Assembly (NCBI GenBank): GCA_013350285.1
Contig: JAAXWG010000003.1
Coordinates: 124,001 to 188,000, forward strand
DNA from: Candidatus Altimarinota bacterium
Lineage (GTDB): Bacteria > Patescibacteriota > Gracilibacteria > BD1-5 > UBA6164
Length of the DNA stretch: 64,000 bases
Direction of reading: 5' to 3'
In this document: positions 23,347-35,132 of the stretch, piece by piece
How the letters are laid out: each line of letters opens with the position of its first letter
Position numbering within the stretch: position 1 is the stretch's first letter
Position numbers and translations under genes: made by a program
Notes under the pieces: model-generated
Databases searched by the model: none
What the model saw: the letters and a program-made list of their open reading frames with translations, nothing else
Told to the model about the DNA's origin: nothing

Positions 23347-24753
23347 TTACAAATAATTATCCGGTAAATCATTTTGAAAAATAATCAAATCTCAAAATTG
23401 TAAAATATTTCAAAGGTCATTATGAATATCAAGACTATGAGAATAGATCTTGATATTTTTTTCATCAAATCATTTTTCTTTGAGTCAGCGATAAATTGCT
23501 TCTCAAATTTTTCATTTTGAGAGGAGTATCATATCAGCACAATTTGCAAGATCTTTTCATAATTGTTCATTTACTTCTTTTGATTTTTCTCCTAGTTCTA
23601 CAATTCATCATACAATTATTATTTTTCTCCCATTTATTTTTATATTTTTGAGAAGATCAATGATAGATTTCACTCATTCTATATTGCCATTATAACTATC
23701 ATCAATGATATTTACTCCTGTTTTTATATTTCTGATAAGCTCCATTCTATGTTTTGTATAGGGAAGATTTTTTATTAACTCTTCTATTATTTCATCATTT
23801 ATAGAAAAGTATTTTGCAAGTTTATAAGCAATTTGAATAGTTTGGAGAGAATGTTTTGCTATAAGTTTTGTTTGATAAGATTTTCCTTCTATTTCAAAAT
23901 TTATTCACTCAAGATTATCACAATAATGAAAAGGAATTGTATCTGAAATAGTAATGATATTTTTTATTGCAAAAAAATCTTTGTATTTTTCTAATCAAGT
24001 CTTTACTCATTGACTTGAGGTATCTATGAGAGCAAATCAGTCTATTGGGAGGCTTTCTATAAGCTCAAATTTTGTTTTTATTATATTTTCAAGACTTTTA
24101 AATCTTTCTAAATGTTGAAGAGTAATTCCTGTAAGTATCCCTATTTTTGGTTTTACAATATCACAAAGGGTTTTTATATCTCAAGGAATATAAGCTCACA
24201 TTTCTACAATAAATATTTCTATATCTTCATTAAGTTTTTCAAGTATTATTTCACTGACTCATAAGGGGGTATTTTTGTTTCCTTCTGTCGTAAGGACTTT
24301 GAATTTTTCTTTGAGAAGAGTATATACCATATCTTTTGTAGAAGTTTTTCCATAACTTCCTGTAATTCCTATAACAATAAGGTTTTTAAAATTTGATATT
24401 TTTTTTGTTGCTTGTTGAATAATTTTATTTTTTAGATAGCTATCAAGTGGATAAGAAATAATATTTGCTATGACAAAATAAAGAGGGAGAAGAAATATTT
24501 CTAAGAGAATAAAAGGAATAATAAGTATTTTTTGAGCTCAGAAACTCAGTATCACAAATATTCCACTCATACAATCTCCAAGAAAAAGAAAAAGAGTGAG
24601 AACTAAAATAAACAAAGCTTTTTTTGTCCAGACAAGATTTTGTCTTTCTGATCAGTAAAACCAAAAAGGGAAGTGAGTATAGATAAATTTGAGAAAACGA
24701 GCATTTTTATAATTTTCTAGTTGAAAAGCAAGCAGTATATTTTTTATAAGCAT
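23347..24753 (-). CDS. murF: UDP-MurNAc-tripeptide--D-Ala-D-Ala ligase (MurF-type) with membrane N-terminus
   Basis: A 468-residue Mur ligase adding D-Ala-D-Ala in peptidoglycan precursor synthesis. The ATP loop GITGSYGKTSTKD is at about residues 131-143. EGNKNTPLGVSEIIL, the carbamylated-lysine region, and IDDSYNGN in the C-terminal domain follow, as in MurF. Instead of the usual N-terminal UDP-substrate domain, residues about 40-105 hold two to three hydrophobic segments (FILVLTLFLFLGDCM; ILIIPFILLEIFLLPLYFVI), so the enzyme appears membrane-anchored. Context supports MurF: ddl and an alpha/beta hydrolase lie immediately upstream, with a one-base gap to the latter. Confidence 0.85.
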
Positions 24754-24754
24754 A

Positions 24755-25507
24755 TTATTGTATAAAATTTAGGATATATTTTGCTACTTCTTCGGGAAAT
24801 TCTTCATAGACAAAATGAGTTCAGAGGGGAATAATTTTAAGAGAAGAGTTTTTTATTTTTTCATTTATAATTTTTGCTTCATTTATAGGAGTTTCAGTAT
24901 CTTTTTCTCACCAAATGAGAAGAGCAGGAATTTTTATTTGGAGCATATATTTTTGTAAATCATTTCCGATAGCATTGAGAAAAATTTGTTTCATAACTCA
25001 CGAATTTTTATAATCTCTAGTTCTCAGTTTATTTTTTACTTTTTCTCAAATTTTTGTTATAAGAGGAATATTAAAAATATATTTTGCTATTTTTAAAGTA
25101 AAAAAATAAAAAGGATTATATTTTTTCTTTATTCCAGCAGAACCAATAAGAATTATTTTTTCAATATTTTCGTAAAAACTCGCTATAAAAATACTTATTC
25201 TTCATCAAAAAGAATGCCCAACAAGAATAGGCTTTTTGATTTCTAATTTTTGTATTATTTTTATAACAAATCTTCCATAATCTTCTATATGCCAGTTTTT
25301 ATTTACAAGTGGAGTTCCTCAAAATCAAGGAAGATCAAGAGAAAGAAAAGAAATATTTTTTTCTTCTAAAATTTGAAATATTTTTTCAAAACATAATGCA
25401 TTTTGTTGCCATCAATGAAGAAAAATAAGAGTTTTTTTTGGGTCAAAATTGCTTGACTCTACAATACTGACAACACTATTTTCTACAATTATTTTTTTCT
25501 GTTTCAT
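24755..25507 (-). CDS. Alpha/beta hydrolase
   Basis: A 250-residue alpha/beta-hydrolase-fold enzyme. The oxyanion motif LHGWQQN, the strand LDLPGFGGT, and the nucleophile elbow VGHSFGG with Ser99 are clear. The acid is probably the Asp in WGEKDTETP and the catalytic His that in GTHFVYEEFP. Substrate specificity is not predictable (esterase, lipase, thioesterase or peptidase). It sits between ddl (3-base gap) and murF (1-base gap), so it is translated with two peptidoglycan enzymes, which raises the possibility of a cell-wall or precursor-related substrate. Confidence 0.9.
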
Positions 25508-25510
25508 TTC

Positions 25511-26650
<1,140 letters not shown>

Positions 26651-26717
26651 AAACAATTATTTAAAAAATATTTTGATAAGTATATCAAAATAAAGAATTT
26701 GTTCAATTTTTTTTGTG

Positions 26718-26750
26718 ATAAAAAAATCCTTTTCAAAAAAGGATTTTTTA
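26718..26750 (-). terminator. Terminator of the coiled-coil protein gene
   Basis: AAAAAATCCTTTT / AAAAGGATTTTTT forms a strong hairpin. The minus-strand gene's TAA (26748-26750) lies at its foot, and the T-run needed on that strand is present. It separates this gene from ddl. Confidence 0.8.
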
Positions 26751-27530
26751 CAATGATTTTATTACTTCTTTAAGCCTTTTTTCTACTATCTCATATACTT
26801 CTATTTTTTTTTGAACAATACTTGTTTTATTTTCTATCTTTTCTAGAATTTCTTTTTTTGCTACAATTCTTTTTAAAGTACTTTCAAAAATACTTCTTTT
26901 AGATTCTTCTGAGAGTTTTTTAAATTTTTCATTTTCTCGTATTATTTTTATTTTTTCTTCTAGTTTTTGTTTTACAGCTTCTTCTATTTTTGCTTCCAAA
27001 ACTTTTTTATTTTCTTCTATTTTTTCTTTTATTTCACTTATTCTTTTATTGATAATTTCTTGATTTTTAATAATTTCTTCTTTTATATTTTTATCTGTTA
27101 TTTCTGTTTCTATATTTCATTTTATATAACTGAGATATTCTTGAAGTTGATCTTTTTTAATGTAGGGAACAAATTTTTTATAGAGATCTAATTTTATCTT
27201 AAGTATTTCCTCTTTTAATTCTTTTATATCTTCTGATTGTTTTGCTTTTTCTTCTATTTTTTTTTCTAGTTCATCTTTTTTTGAATAGTAACTATTAACA
27301 AACTCTTCTATTTTTAGAAGAGAATCATTATCAAGATTTACTTCTATAAAATTATTTATTTTTCCGTTTTCTTGTCTGAAACTTTCCCATTTACTTTTCT
27401 TTTCTTCTGTGAGGGTTTGTATATTTTTTTGAAGTTCTTTTATTGTTATGGTATTATCTGCTTGTGTAGAAAAAATACCTATAAATAGGGAAAATATTAT
27501 AAATACAGATTTTAGTAAAACATTTTTCAT
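26748..27530 (-). CDS. Secreted coiled-coil protein
   Basis: A 260-residue protein with a signal peptide (about residues 1-24, ending FSTQA) and an otherwise highly charged Glu/Lys/Ile sequence with strong heptad periodicity over almost its whole length, such as SEDIKELKEEILKIKLDLYK and ENKTSIVQKKIEVYEIVEKR. A single in-frame TGA (in YIKGNIETE) joins the two halves. ATG at 27530 gives a normal signal peptide; an in-frame GTG three codons upstream is an alternative. It may be a periplasmic or surface structural protein. It lies downstream of the histidine kinase on the same strand after a 132-base gap that contains a small palindrome AATAAGCTTATT (27591-27602). Confidence 0.75.
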
Positions 27531-27662
27531 TTTTTTCACTTTGTAAAAAAATACTTTTTTAAAGAAATAACCCCCTATAATTTCTTATTTAATAAGCTTA
27601 TTGTAATAAAAAAAATAATTTTTTCAATTGTTTTTAAATAAGCTCTCATAACAAGAAAAAAA

Positions 27663-28964
27663 TTATAAAATAATTTTAAAACTAAATCCTTTTTTTTCAT
27701 CACTTTTTATTTGGTATTTCCAATTATGGACATCAAGAATTTTTCAAACGATACTTAAACCAATACCAATTCCTCTTTCTTCTATATTTCCAGTTTTTTC
27801 TATATTTCATTGATAAAATTTTTCCATCAAGTAAGGAATTTCACTTTGTTTTACTCCAGCACCATTATCAGAAAAGTCTATATATTTTTTTGTAATATTT
27901 ATTGTGAGAAGACTTTCTTTTCAAGCATATTTCAAAAAGTTTCCTATCAAATTATGAGCTAGTTGTTTAAAAAGATCTTTATCTATAGGAATAATAATAT
28001 TTTCTCCTGTAATTTTTATTCTTTGATGATTTTCTTTAAGTCTTTTTTTGTGAGTTTCTACTATAAGTTTTAATATATCACTTACATTTTCTTCTTGTAG
28101 ATTTACCTCAAGTTTTTTATTATCAAATTTTTCATAATCCATAATTTTATTTACAAGATTTATAAGTCTTTTCATTTCTTCAGTGAGAGAAGGAAGAGTT
28201 TTTCCGTCAAGTTTTATAACTCCATCAGAGATTCATTCAAGATAACATTGAATAGAAGTAATAGGAGTTTTTAATTCATGACTTATATCTGCAAGAAGTC
28301 TTGTTCTTATGTTTTCTTGTACGGAAAGTCTTTTATTGAGACCATTAATAGCATTTATCAAAAGTCCTATTTCATCTTTTTTATTGTAGGATATTTCTTG
28401 ATTTGCTTTTCAAAAATTGAGATTTTTTATTTGGTTTGTCACTTCTTTTATTGGAAGTATAGTTTTTTTTGTAAATAAAAATATAATAATAATTATCCAT
28501 ACAATACTTAGTATGTTGATTATAACAATAGACCAAGTAAGTTTTGTAAGAAAATTATATTCAGGAGAATTTTTATTTTTGAGTGAATCAAGAACTTTTT
28601 GAAAATTATTTGTTGGGAGGATTTCTTCTATATATTTTGGTGTAACTCAGCTTTTTATAAGATAATTAATAATAACATCTCTATTTTCTTCTTTATTAAG
28701 AGGAATTTTCCCTTCATTGTTCCCAAGAAGTTCAAAAAATTCTATTTCTACATCAGAAAAAATATTATCTATATCATCTATTGTTTGTTTTTCTATAATA
28801 TCATTTATATAATCTATAGATATTTCATCTCTATATTTTATTTTTTCAGCAAGATATATTTTTATATAAGAATTATAAAAAAAATAAAATGCTCCTACAT
28901 TTACAATAGCTATAAATAGAATACTTGAAACAATAATAATAATAAATTTTCTTGAAAGATTCAT
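27663..28964 (-). CDS. Sensor histidine kinase
   Basis: A 433-residue membrane-bound kinase. The first membrane helix is at residues 8-30, then an extracytoplasmic sensor region of about 110 residues, a second helix (SIVIINILSIVWIIIIIFLF), a HAMP linker, and the dimerisation domain with phospho-acceptor His229 in LADISHELKTPITSI. The ATPase domain has the N box HNLIGNFLKYA, G1 DNGAGV, F box FYQG and G2 GIGIGLSIV. The N box has Phe-Leu where the usual Asn-Ala-x-x-Tyr is found, but the key Asn is present. The gene follows its response regulator by 15 bases. Confidence 0.92.
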
Positions 28965-28979
28965 ATTTTTTTAAAATTG

Positions 28980-29642
28980 TTATTTATTGAGTCTATATCA
29001 TTCTCATCTTATCGTGACAATCATATCTTTATCTTCTATTTTTCTTCTTATATTTTTTATATGAGTATCAATCGTTCTATCAAAAAGATAATCACTATAT
29101 CCAATTATGTCTTTCATAAGAGTTTGTCTTGATACGATTTGTCCATCTTCTTCTATTATTTTTTTGAGTATATCAAATTCATTTTTTGTCATAACAACTT
29201 CATGTCCATTTACTTTTACCGTCATTCTTGATGTATCTATTTCTATATTTTTAAACTTCAAAATATTTTCTCTCTTTTCTTTATGACTTCTTCTTAATAC
29301 TGATTGAATTCTTACGAGGAGTTCTCTTGGAGAAAAGGGCTTTCCTATATAATCATCAGCCCCTGTTTCAAATCATTTTATTTTATCAATTTCAGAATTT
29401 CTTGCTGTAAGCATAATAATAGGAATTTCATATTCTGCTCGTATTTCTTTACATACTTCTATTCCATCTTTTTCAGGAAGATTTATATCAAGAATAACAA
29501 GATCAGGAAGTATTTTTTGAAAAAATTCTTTTGCTCATCATCATGTTTCATAAAGAAAGACTTCATAGGAAGAGTTTTCAAGATAAAGTTTTAGAGATTG
29601 AGATATTCAAAAATCATCTTCTATAATGAGTATTTTATGCAT
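28980..29642 (-). CDS. OmpR-family response regulator
   Basis: A 220-residue transcription factor. The receiver domain has the acidic pair in IIEDD, phospho-acceptor Asp52 in [13 protein letters not shown], Thr79 in MLTARNSE and Lys101 in [12 protein letters not shown]. The C-terminal winged helix (from about residue 127) has [20 protein letters not shown] and [16 protein letters not shown], a standard DNA-recognition helix. Residues 34-36 are three consecutive glycines, all TGA (29535-29543), which would be a triple stop under the standard code. It precedes the histidine kinase and follows a lipoprotein gene by 13 bases. Confidence 0.95.
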
Positions 29643-29655
29643 AGAATAAAAAGAA

Positions 29656-30330
29656 TTAATTGATTAGTTTTATATTTTTTTCATCAAAAAGCTGTTTGTC
29701 TTTTGTTTGATTTATGAAAATTGGTTTTGTTATCCTCTTTAAAAATATTTTAAAATATTTTTTATTTCCATTTTCAATATATTCATAATCTCAACAAGTT
29801 GTTCAAGTTTGGCTCATTCATGTTCAAGTTTTTATCAGAGTATAAGCTTCGCTTTCTTTATCTGAAAGATTTATATCTTTTTTGAATTTACAATTATTTT
29901 TATTGATAGTATTTTGAGTGTTTATTTTTTCCCATATTTTTTGAAGACTATCTTCTATAGTTTTTGCTTCAGGATTTTTAAAAACTTGTATTGCAAGTTT
30001 TTGTGATATAAATCAGCTTCAAGAATCAACTTCGTAAAAATATCAAGGAAGAGTTTCATTAGCATTTATTGTAAGATTTTTTCATTTTATTCTACAATTT
30101 TGCACCCATAATTCTAATCAAGCTCAAGTCTTTTTCTCCCAATTACATCAAATATATGGAGTTTTTCTTTCTCAAGATGTTTTCCTTTCTTCCTTTTTTG
30201 GAATATCTTTTTTTATTTCTTTTTGGTCTGAGAGTTTTGTATGAATTTGTTTTTCTTCACCAAGTTTTCAGCAAGAAGAAGAAAAAAGTAAAGTAAAAAT
30301 ACTCACAAAAAATAATATAATTCTCACCAT
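29656..30330 (-). CDS. Lipoprotein
   Basis: A 224-residue putative lipoprotein. The N-terminus is a type II signal peptide: a hydrophobic stretch ending in LLFSSSC, where the Cys (about residue 20) would be lipid-modified and the next residue is a TGA-encoded glycine. The mature part is hydrophilic and has several cysteines (CNWEKK, VQNCRIK, NNCKFKK, TTCGDYE) that could form disulfides. No family is recognised. Its stop is 13 bases before the response regulator, so it may be a surface sensor or target of that system. Confidence 0.75.
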
Positions 30331-30393
30331 ATATCATCACAATTTAAAAAATATTAGTGATAGAATTATATTATTCTTGTTATTTTATGCAAT

Positions 30394-31824
30394 TTAATTT
30401 TCTATTTTTTCATCCAAAAGCATTGTTTCCATTCTTTGTACTATAAGAGGATCTTTTATTGTTTGACTATCATCCTCTTTCTCCTTCTTATTAATTTTAG
30501 TTTTTATTTTTCACTTTTTTATAGTTTCATTTTCTTTATCAAAAATGTTATTTTTTATATAGTTGATTATTTCTTGTTCTATTTTTCTATTTATTTCATC
30601 AGTCGCTATCCAATAAAAATTTACTCTTATGTTTTCTGAATCTATTTGTTCATACTTGCTTTTAAACATATCTTCATCATTTTTATTTACACTTTTTGGT
30701 CTTTCTGTAAGGTACTTTAAAATTATATTTTTTCTTATATCTGTAAGCATATCAAATATATTTTTTACATTTCTAAGAGAAAGTATAATATAAAAGATAT
30801 GGTCTTTTTCTTTTATATCTTTTACGACAGTTACTTTATCTTTTATAAGATTTATATTTGGAATACTTATTTCATTTTTTTCTATCATTCCGTGTTCATT
30901 AATTTTTTTGATTATTGTATGAATAGGAGTTATTCTTACTATTTTTCCAAGTTCATCATTTATTTTTATTATATCTCCAATACTAAATTTTCTAAATATA
31001 ATTATACTACTTACAAAAGAGGAAATAAGAGTTACATTTGCTATTATAATTGATCAAGAAACAAAAACAAAAAGTATATAAAGTTGAGGAAATATAAAGA
31101 AAAGGTAAATAATAACAAAAAGAGTAAGACTTATCCCATAGATAAGGTCATAGTAAGCAAAGAAATTTTCACTAAAATATCTAGAAATTTTTTCATGATT
31201 TTGTAAGCTTAGTTTAAGTATATAAGCAATAAGAAAAAAGATAAATCCGGCATAAAATATTTTTAGTTTTGTATTTATATCAGCAAGTTTTTGGTTATCG
31301 GCAGTTTTTTTAACACTTACATAACTTTCAAGAAGGTTATTATATTTTGCTTCTAATATTTTATAACTATCTATGGTATCTTTTAGGTCATTGATAAGAG
31401 ATTCTTTAAAATAAGCTTCTTTTTTTAATTTTTGATTTTCTGTTTTTAAAGTTACGACTTCTGTATTTATTTCTTGATTTTTTCAATCAAGTTCTTCATA
31501 AAGTTTTAACTTTATATCATTTGCACTTATTCTTTTTTGTATACTGTAAAGTTCTTCTTTTATATCACCAAGGAGAATATTATCAACTTCTTTTTTTATT
31601 TCTACTTCATGGAGAAGTCATTGAACATATTCAAGATCTTTTTCTTCTTGGCTTTTTTCAAGAACTTTATTGAGTTCTTCTTTTCTTGTATCCATTGCTT
31701 CTTGTACTATATTGTTTGTTTTTTCTTCTTTTTGTTCTTCATTATTTGTTGTATTTGCATAAACCATATTGATAAAAAGCATAAATATGGAAAATCCTAA
31801 AAATAATTTTTTACTTAATTTCAT
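30394..31824 (-). CDS. MscS-family mechanosensitive channel with coiled-coil N-terminus
   Basis: A 476-residue protein. A signal peptide (1-23) is followed by a ~150-residue charged coiled-coil region, then about four hydrophobic helices and the MscS core: SSFVSSIIIFRKFSIGDIIK and the beta-domain INDELGKIVRITPIHTII. The pore helix is less Gly/Ala-rich than in classical MscS, so the assignment is at family level. The extracytoplasmic coiled coil is an unusual accessory. It is upstream of the lipoprotein and two-component genes on the same strand (63-base gap), suggesting an envelope-stress cluster. Confidence 0.75.
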
Positions 31825-31935
31825 TCGTTTTTTATTATATTTATATATTATTCTTGTTTATTTTACCGTATTTTTTACTTTTTCGCAAAAAATAGAAACT
31901 TTTATTTGCTTTTTTATTTAATTTTTATAAAATTC

Positions 31936-31966
31936 TTGCTGTTAAAAACAGATATTATTATATAAT
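31936..31966 (+). promoter_or_regulatory. Candidate promoter of rpmF-nusB
   Basis: TATAAT at 31961-31966 lies 9 bases before the rpmF ATG, and TTGCTG at 31936-31941 is a possible -35 with 19-base spacing. The position would give a nearly leaderless transcript, consistent with the lack of a Shine-Dalgarno sequence. Moderate to weak evidence. Confidence 0.35.
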
Positions 31967-31975
31967 TTGTAATTT

Positions 31976-32188
31976 ATGACTTTTAGTCCGGATAAAAAGA
32001 CATCTAAATCAAGAAGTGGAAGAAGAACAAAAAACTGGATAAATCTTTCTGCAAAGAAACTAGAAAACAGAGTTGTTCTCAATAAAGAAGAAAATGGTCT
32101 TGCTCATTTTGTAAATGAAGATGGTATGTATAAATGAAAACTTGTTATTTCTAAAAAAGTGAAAGGGAAAAAAATCACGAGAATTTAG
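31976..32188 (+). CDS. rpmF: Ribosomal protein bL32
   Basis: A 70-residue basic protein. DKKTSKSRSGRRTKNW is the typical N-terminus of bL32 and GLAHFVNEDGMYKGKLVI its C-terminal half. There is no cysteine, so this is a zinc-free form. The glycine in YKGK is a TGA. It precedes nusB by 84 bases, both being ribosome-synthesis functions. Confidence 0.85.
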
Positions 32189-32272
32189 TTGTTTTTTAAA
32201 TCTTCAATTCCAATATTGGAGATTTTTTTGTTCTTTAAAATCCTAATTTATTTTCTTAGTGAATTTATAAGC

Positions 32273-32746
32273 ATGAGCCAGATATCAAGAAAATTATCGA
32301 GAAAAATACTATTTCAGAGATTATATGCAGATTGTTTTTATAAAAATTCGGATACTCTTTTTTTGCAATCCTTTTTTGAGGGGAAATTTAATAATGAAAT
32401 TGATGAAGCATATATTTCAGAAATGCATTCTATTATTTTAGCAAAAGAATCAGAATTTTTGTATATCATAAAGAAATTTGCTCCAAAATTTAATATTACG
32501 AGTATGCATCTTATTTATATATTACCTATTTTTATAGGGATGGCAGAAATGATTTATCTCAAAGAAGAAATACCAGTAAAGGTCTCTCTTAATGAGGGGA
32601 TAGAATTAGCAAAAATATATGCTGATGAATCAGGAAAAAGGATAGTAAATGGAATTTTAAATAAAATTTTTGAAAATTATGAAAATATAAAAAATGATAC
32701 GGAAAAAGAGGCTTATAATAAGGAGTTTTCATTTTTTATACGATAA
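32273..32746 (+). CDS. nusB: Transcription antitermination factor NusB
   Basis: A 157-residue all-helical RNA-binding protein acting in rRNA antitermination. SRKLSRKILFQRLYADCF at the start and VSLNEGIELAKIYADES with GKRIVNGILNKIFEN at the end are the diagnostic family segments. No in-frame TGA occurs, so this is one of the few genes here readable with the standard code. ATG at 32273 gives the expected N-terminus; the open frame extends further upstream but without family similarity. A strong terminator follows. Confidence 0.88.
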   Translation: MSQISRKLSRKILFQRLYADCFYKNSDTLFLQSFFEGKFNNEIDEAYISEMHSIILAKESEFLYIIKKFAPKFNITSMHLIYILPIFIGMAEMIYLKEEIPVKVSLNEGIELAKIYADESGKRIVNGILNKIFENYENIKNDTEKEAYNKEFSFFIR

Positions 32747-32780
32747 AACCACAAATCTCAATTTTGTGGTTTTTTTTCTT
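32744..32780 (+). terminator. Rho-independent terminator after nusB
   Basis: AAACCACAAA / TTTTGTGGTTT hairpin directly overlapping the nusB stop region, followed by TTTTTTTTC on the plus strand. Confidence 0.88.
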
Positions 32781-32843
32781 TACATTTTCTTCTATTTTTA
32801 TAAACTAAGGCTTATAAATATTCTTATTTTTTAGTAAAGTTTG

Positions 32844-33587
32844 ATGGTTATTTTAAAAAAAGCAGTAGAAAATGAAGATTGTAAAAATAAAATAGAGCTT
32901 CTTCTTTTTTCTCTAGGAATTGATTTCCTTGATATTTCTCTTTATATACTTGCATTTATTCATAGATCTATTGTAAATGAAAGACCAGATTTTACTCCAG
33001 AACATAATGAAAGACTTGAGTTTTTATGAGATGCTGTTTTGGAACTTATAGTTACGGACAATTTATTTAAAGATTTTCCAGAAAAAAATGAATGAGAACT
33101 TACTGATATAAGAAGTGCTCTTGTGAGAGGGAAAAATCTTGCAAAAGTCTCAAAAGATCTTCATTTTGATGAATATTTATTCTTATGAAAATGAGAAGAG
33201 CTTGGTGGATGAAGAAATAATGAATATTTGCTTGCAAATTGTCTTGAGGCTTTTTTGGGAGCTTTATATTTAGATTTATGATTAGTATGAGCAAGTCAAT
33301 TTGTTAATCAGTATGTATATCCAACTCTTAAATATATTATTGAAAATAATTTATTTAAAGATTTTAAATCTCTTATACAAGAATATTCTCAAGCAAAATA
33401 TGATATTACTCCTACTTATGAAGTTCTTAATTCAGATTGACCAGATCATAATAAAACTTTTGAAGTATGAGTTTTTATAGGAAAAAATTGTGTTTGAGTT
33501 GGTGTTTGAAGTAGTAAAAAAAAGGCTCAAGAAATAGCAGCTCTTAATGCTTATGAAAAAAAGGAAGGATGGAAAATAGTTTTTTAA
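32844..33587 (+). CDS. rnc: Ribonuclease III
   Basis: A 247-residue double-strand-specific endoribonuclease for rRNA and mRNA processing. The catalytic signature is HNERLEFLGDAVLELIV (Glu and Asp for metal binding; its glycine is TGA); a second catalytic Glu is in NCLEAFLGALYLD. The C-terminal double-stranded-RNA-binding domain spans about residue 170 to the end, with LIQEYSQAKYDITPTYEVL and SSKKKAQEIAALNAYE. Start ATG at 32844. It begins a plus-strand run continuing through yggT and ftsW. Confidence 0.95.
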
Positions 33588-33597
33588 AATAAAAGAT

Positions 33598-33858
33598 ATG
33601 TATCGTATAATATATTGATTAATTATATTTTTTGAAATTATAGAATATATCATCATAGTTGATGTTATTTTATCATGGTTATTATTGTTCTGAATACGAT
33701 TTAGACCAAAAATACTCGCTGATCTTATAGATCCTTTTTATAATTTTATACGAAAAAATCTTCCATCAAGTTTTTGACCTTTTGATTTTACTCCTATTAT
33801 TCTTATTCTTGTTTTAACTTTTATACGAGGACTGATAATTACTTTTTTCTTAAAATAA
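33598..33858 (+). CDS. YggT-family membrane protein
   Basis: An 86-residue protein with two membrane helices. LADLIDPFYNFIRKNLP and FGPFDFTPIILILVLTFIR match the YggT repeat, where the FD-x-TP motif is characteristic. YggT proteins are linked to cell division, osmotic tolerance or photosystem assembly in other bacteria; the role is not settled. It lies 10 bases after rnc and 21 bases before ftsW, in keeping with a division-related cluster. Confidence 0.85.
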
Positions 33859-33879
33859 TTCTTAAAAATTTTCTTAAAT

Positions 33880-35127
33880 ATGTCAAAACAAATAGGATGA
33901 GTAGATTATAAATTATTTTTTGCCATATTTTTTCTTGTGGTTTTTTGAATGATTATGATAAGCTCAGTTTCTGTTTATCCTTCTTTTAGAGTTACAAATG
34001 CTATGGTAAAGGCTTGACTTATAGAATCTTCTTATAATTATTTTTATGTTATTCGTAATATTTTTCATGTTGTTTTATCTATGGTAGTACTTGGTTTTGT
34101 TGTGAAAATACCTTATACTTTTTTTGAAAAATATTCAAGACAATTTCTTCTTTTTTCTATTGTACTTTTGATAGTGGTGCTTATTATATGACCAAGTTGG
34201 AATGGAGCAAGAGGATGGATAAATCTCCCATTTCTTCCTTTTGCAATACAACCAACAGAATTTTTAAAAATATCTCTTATTACTTATTTTGCTTATTTTT
34301 TTAAAAGATATAAATGAGTTCTTCATACTTTTTCAGATGGATTTATTCCCTTTAGTGTTATATTATTTCTTTTAGTATTTTTGATAGGATTACAACCAGA
34401 TTTTTGAACAATACTTTTGATTGTTCCTCTTTCTATGATTATGTTTTTTAGTGCTGGAGCAAATGTAAAATATCTTTTTATTCTCGTTGTTTCAGGTATG
34501 CTTTTTGCAGGACTTATTTATAGTCTTTGAAAATATGACAAATCTTTTCCAGAATCAAGAAATAAGCTTTCTTATATCACAGATAGAATTGATAATTTTC
34601 TTTCAAATAGTGAAGAATCTATAAAAAATAAAACAATCAATTATCAAACAGAACAGGCTCTTATTGCTATAGGAAGTGGATGATTTTGATGATTATGATT
34701 TTGAAAATCAATACAGAAGTTTTGATATCTTCCAGAAGTCCAAGGAGATTTTATTTTTTCTGTTATTGTAGAAGAACTTTGATTTATATGAGCTTTTACT
34801 CTTATTTTACTTTATCTTTATATTGCTTATAGAGGTTTTATGATAGCAAGTCATGTAGATGATTTGTTTGCAAAATATGTTGCAACTTGAATTACGACTT
34901 GGATTTTATTACAATCTTTTATCAATATAGGAATTAATCTAAATATCATTCCACTTACTTGAATCACACTTCCTTTTGTAAGTTATTGAGGATCAAGCCT
35001 TCTTTCATTAAGTGTAGGACTTGCTATACTTCTCAATATTTCAAGATATGCTGATTTTACAAAAAAGAAACTGAGAGGAGGAAAATCTCTAAAGATTATA
35101 TCTTTGTTTTCTAAAAATTTATTTTAA
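33880..35127 (+). CDS. ftsW: SEDS-family glycosyltransferase FtsW/RodA
   Basis: A 415-residue protein with about ten membrane helices that polymerises lipid II into glycan chains. Family motifs are [11 protein letters not shown] near residue 105, [22 protein letters not shown] with the catalytic Asp, and [19 protein letters not shown] near the C-terminus. The loop GSGGFGGLGFGKSIQKFGYL contains several TGA glycines. FtsW is preferred over RodA because of the division-type neighbour yggT, but the two are hard to separate by eye. The mutS fragment starts 5 bases later. Confidence 0.9.
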
Positions 35128-35132
35128 AAAGT

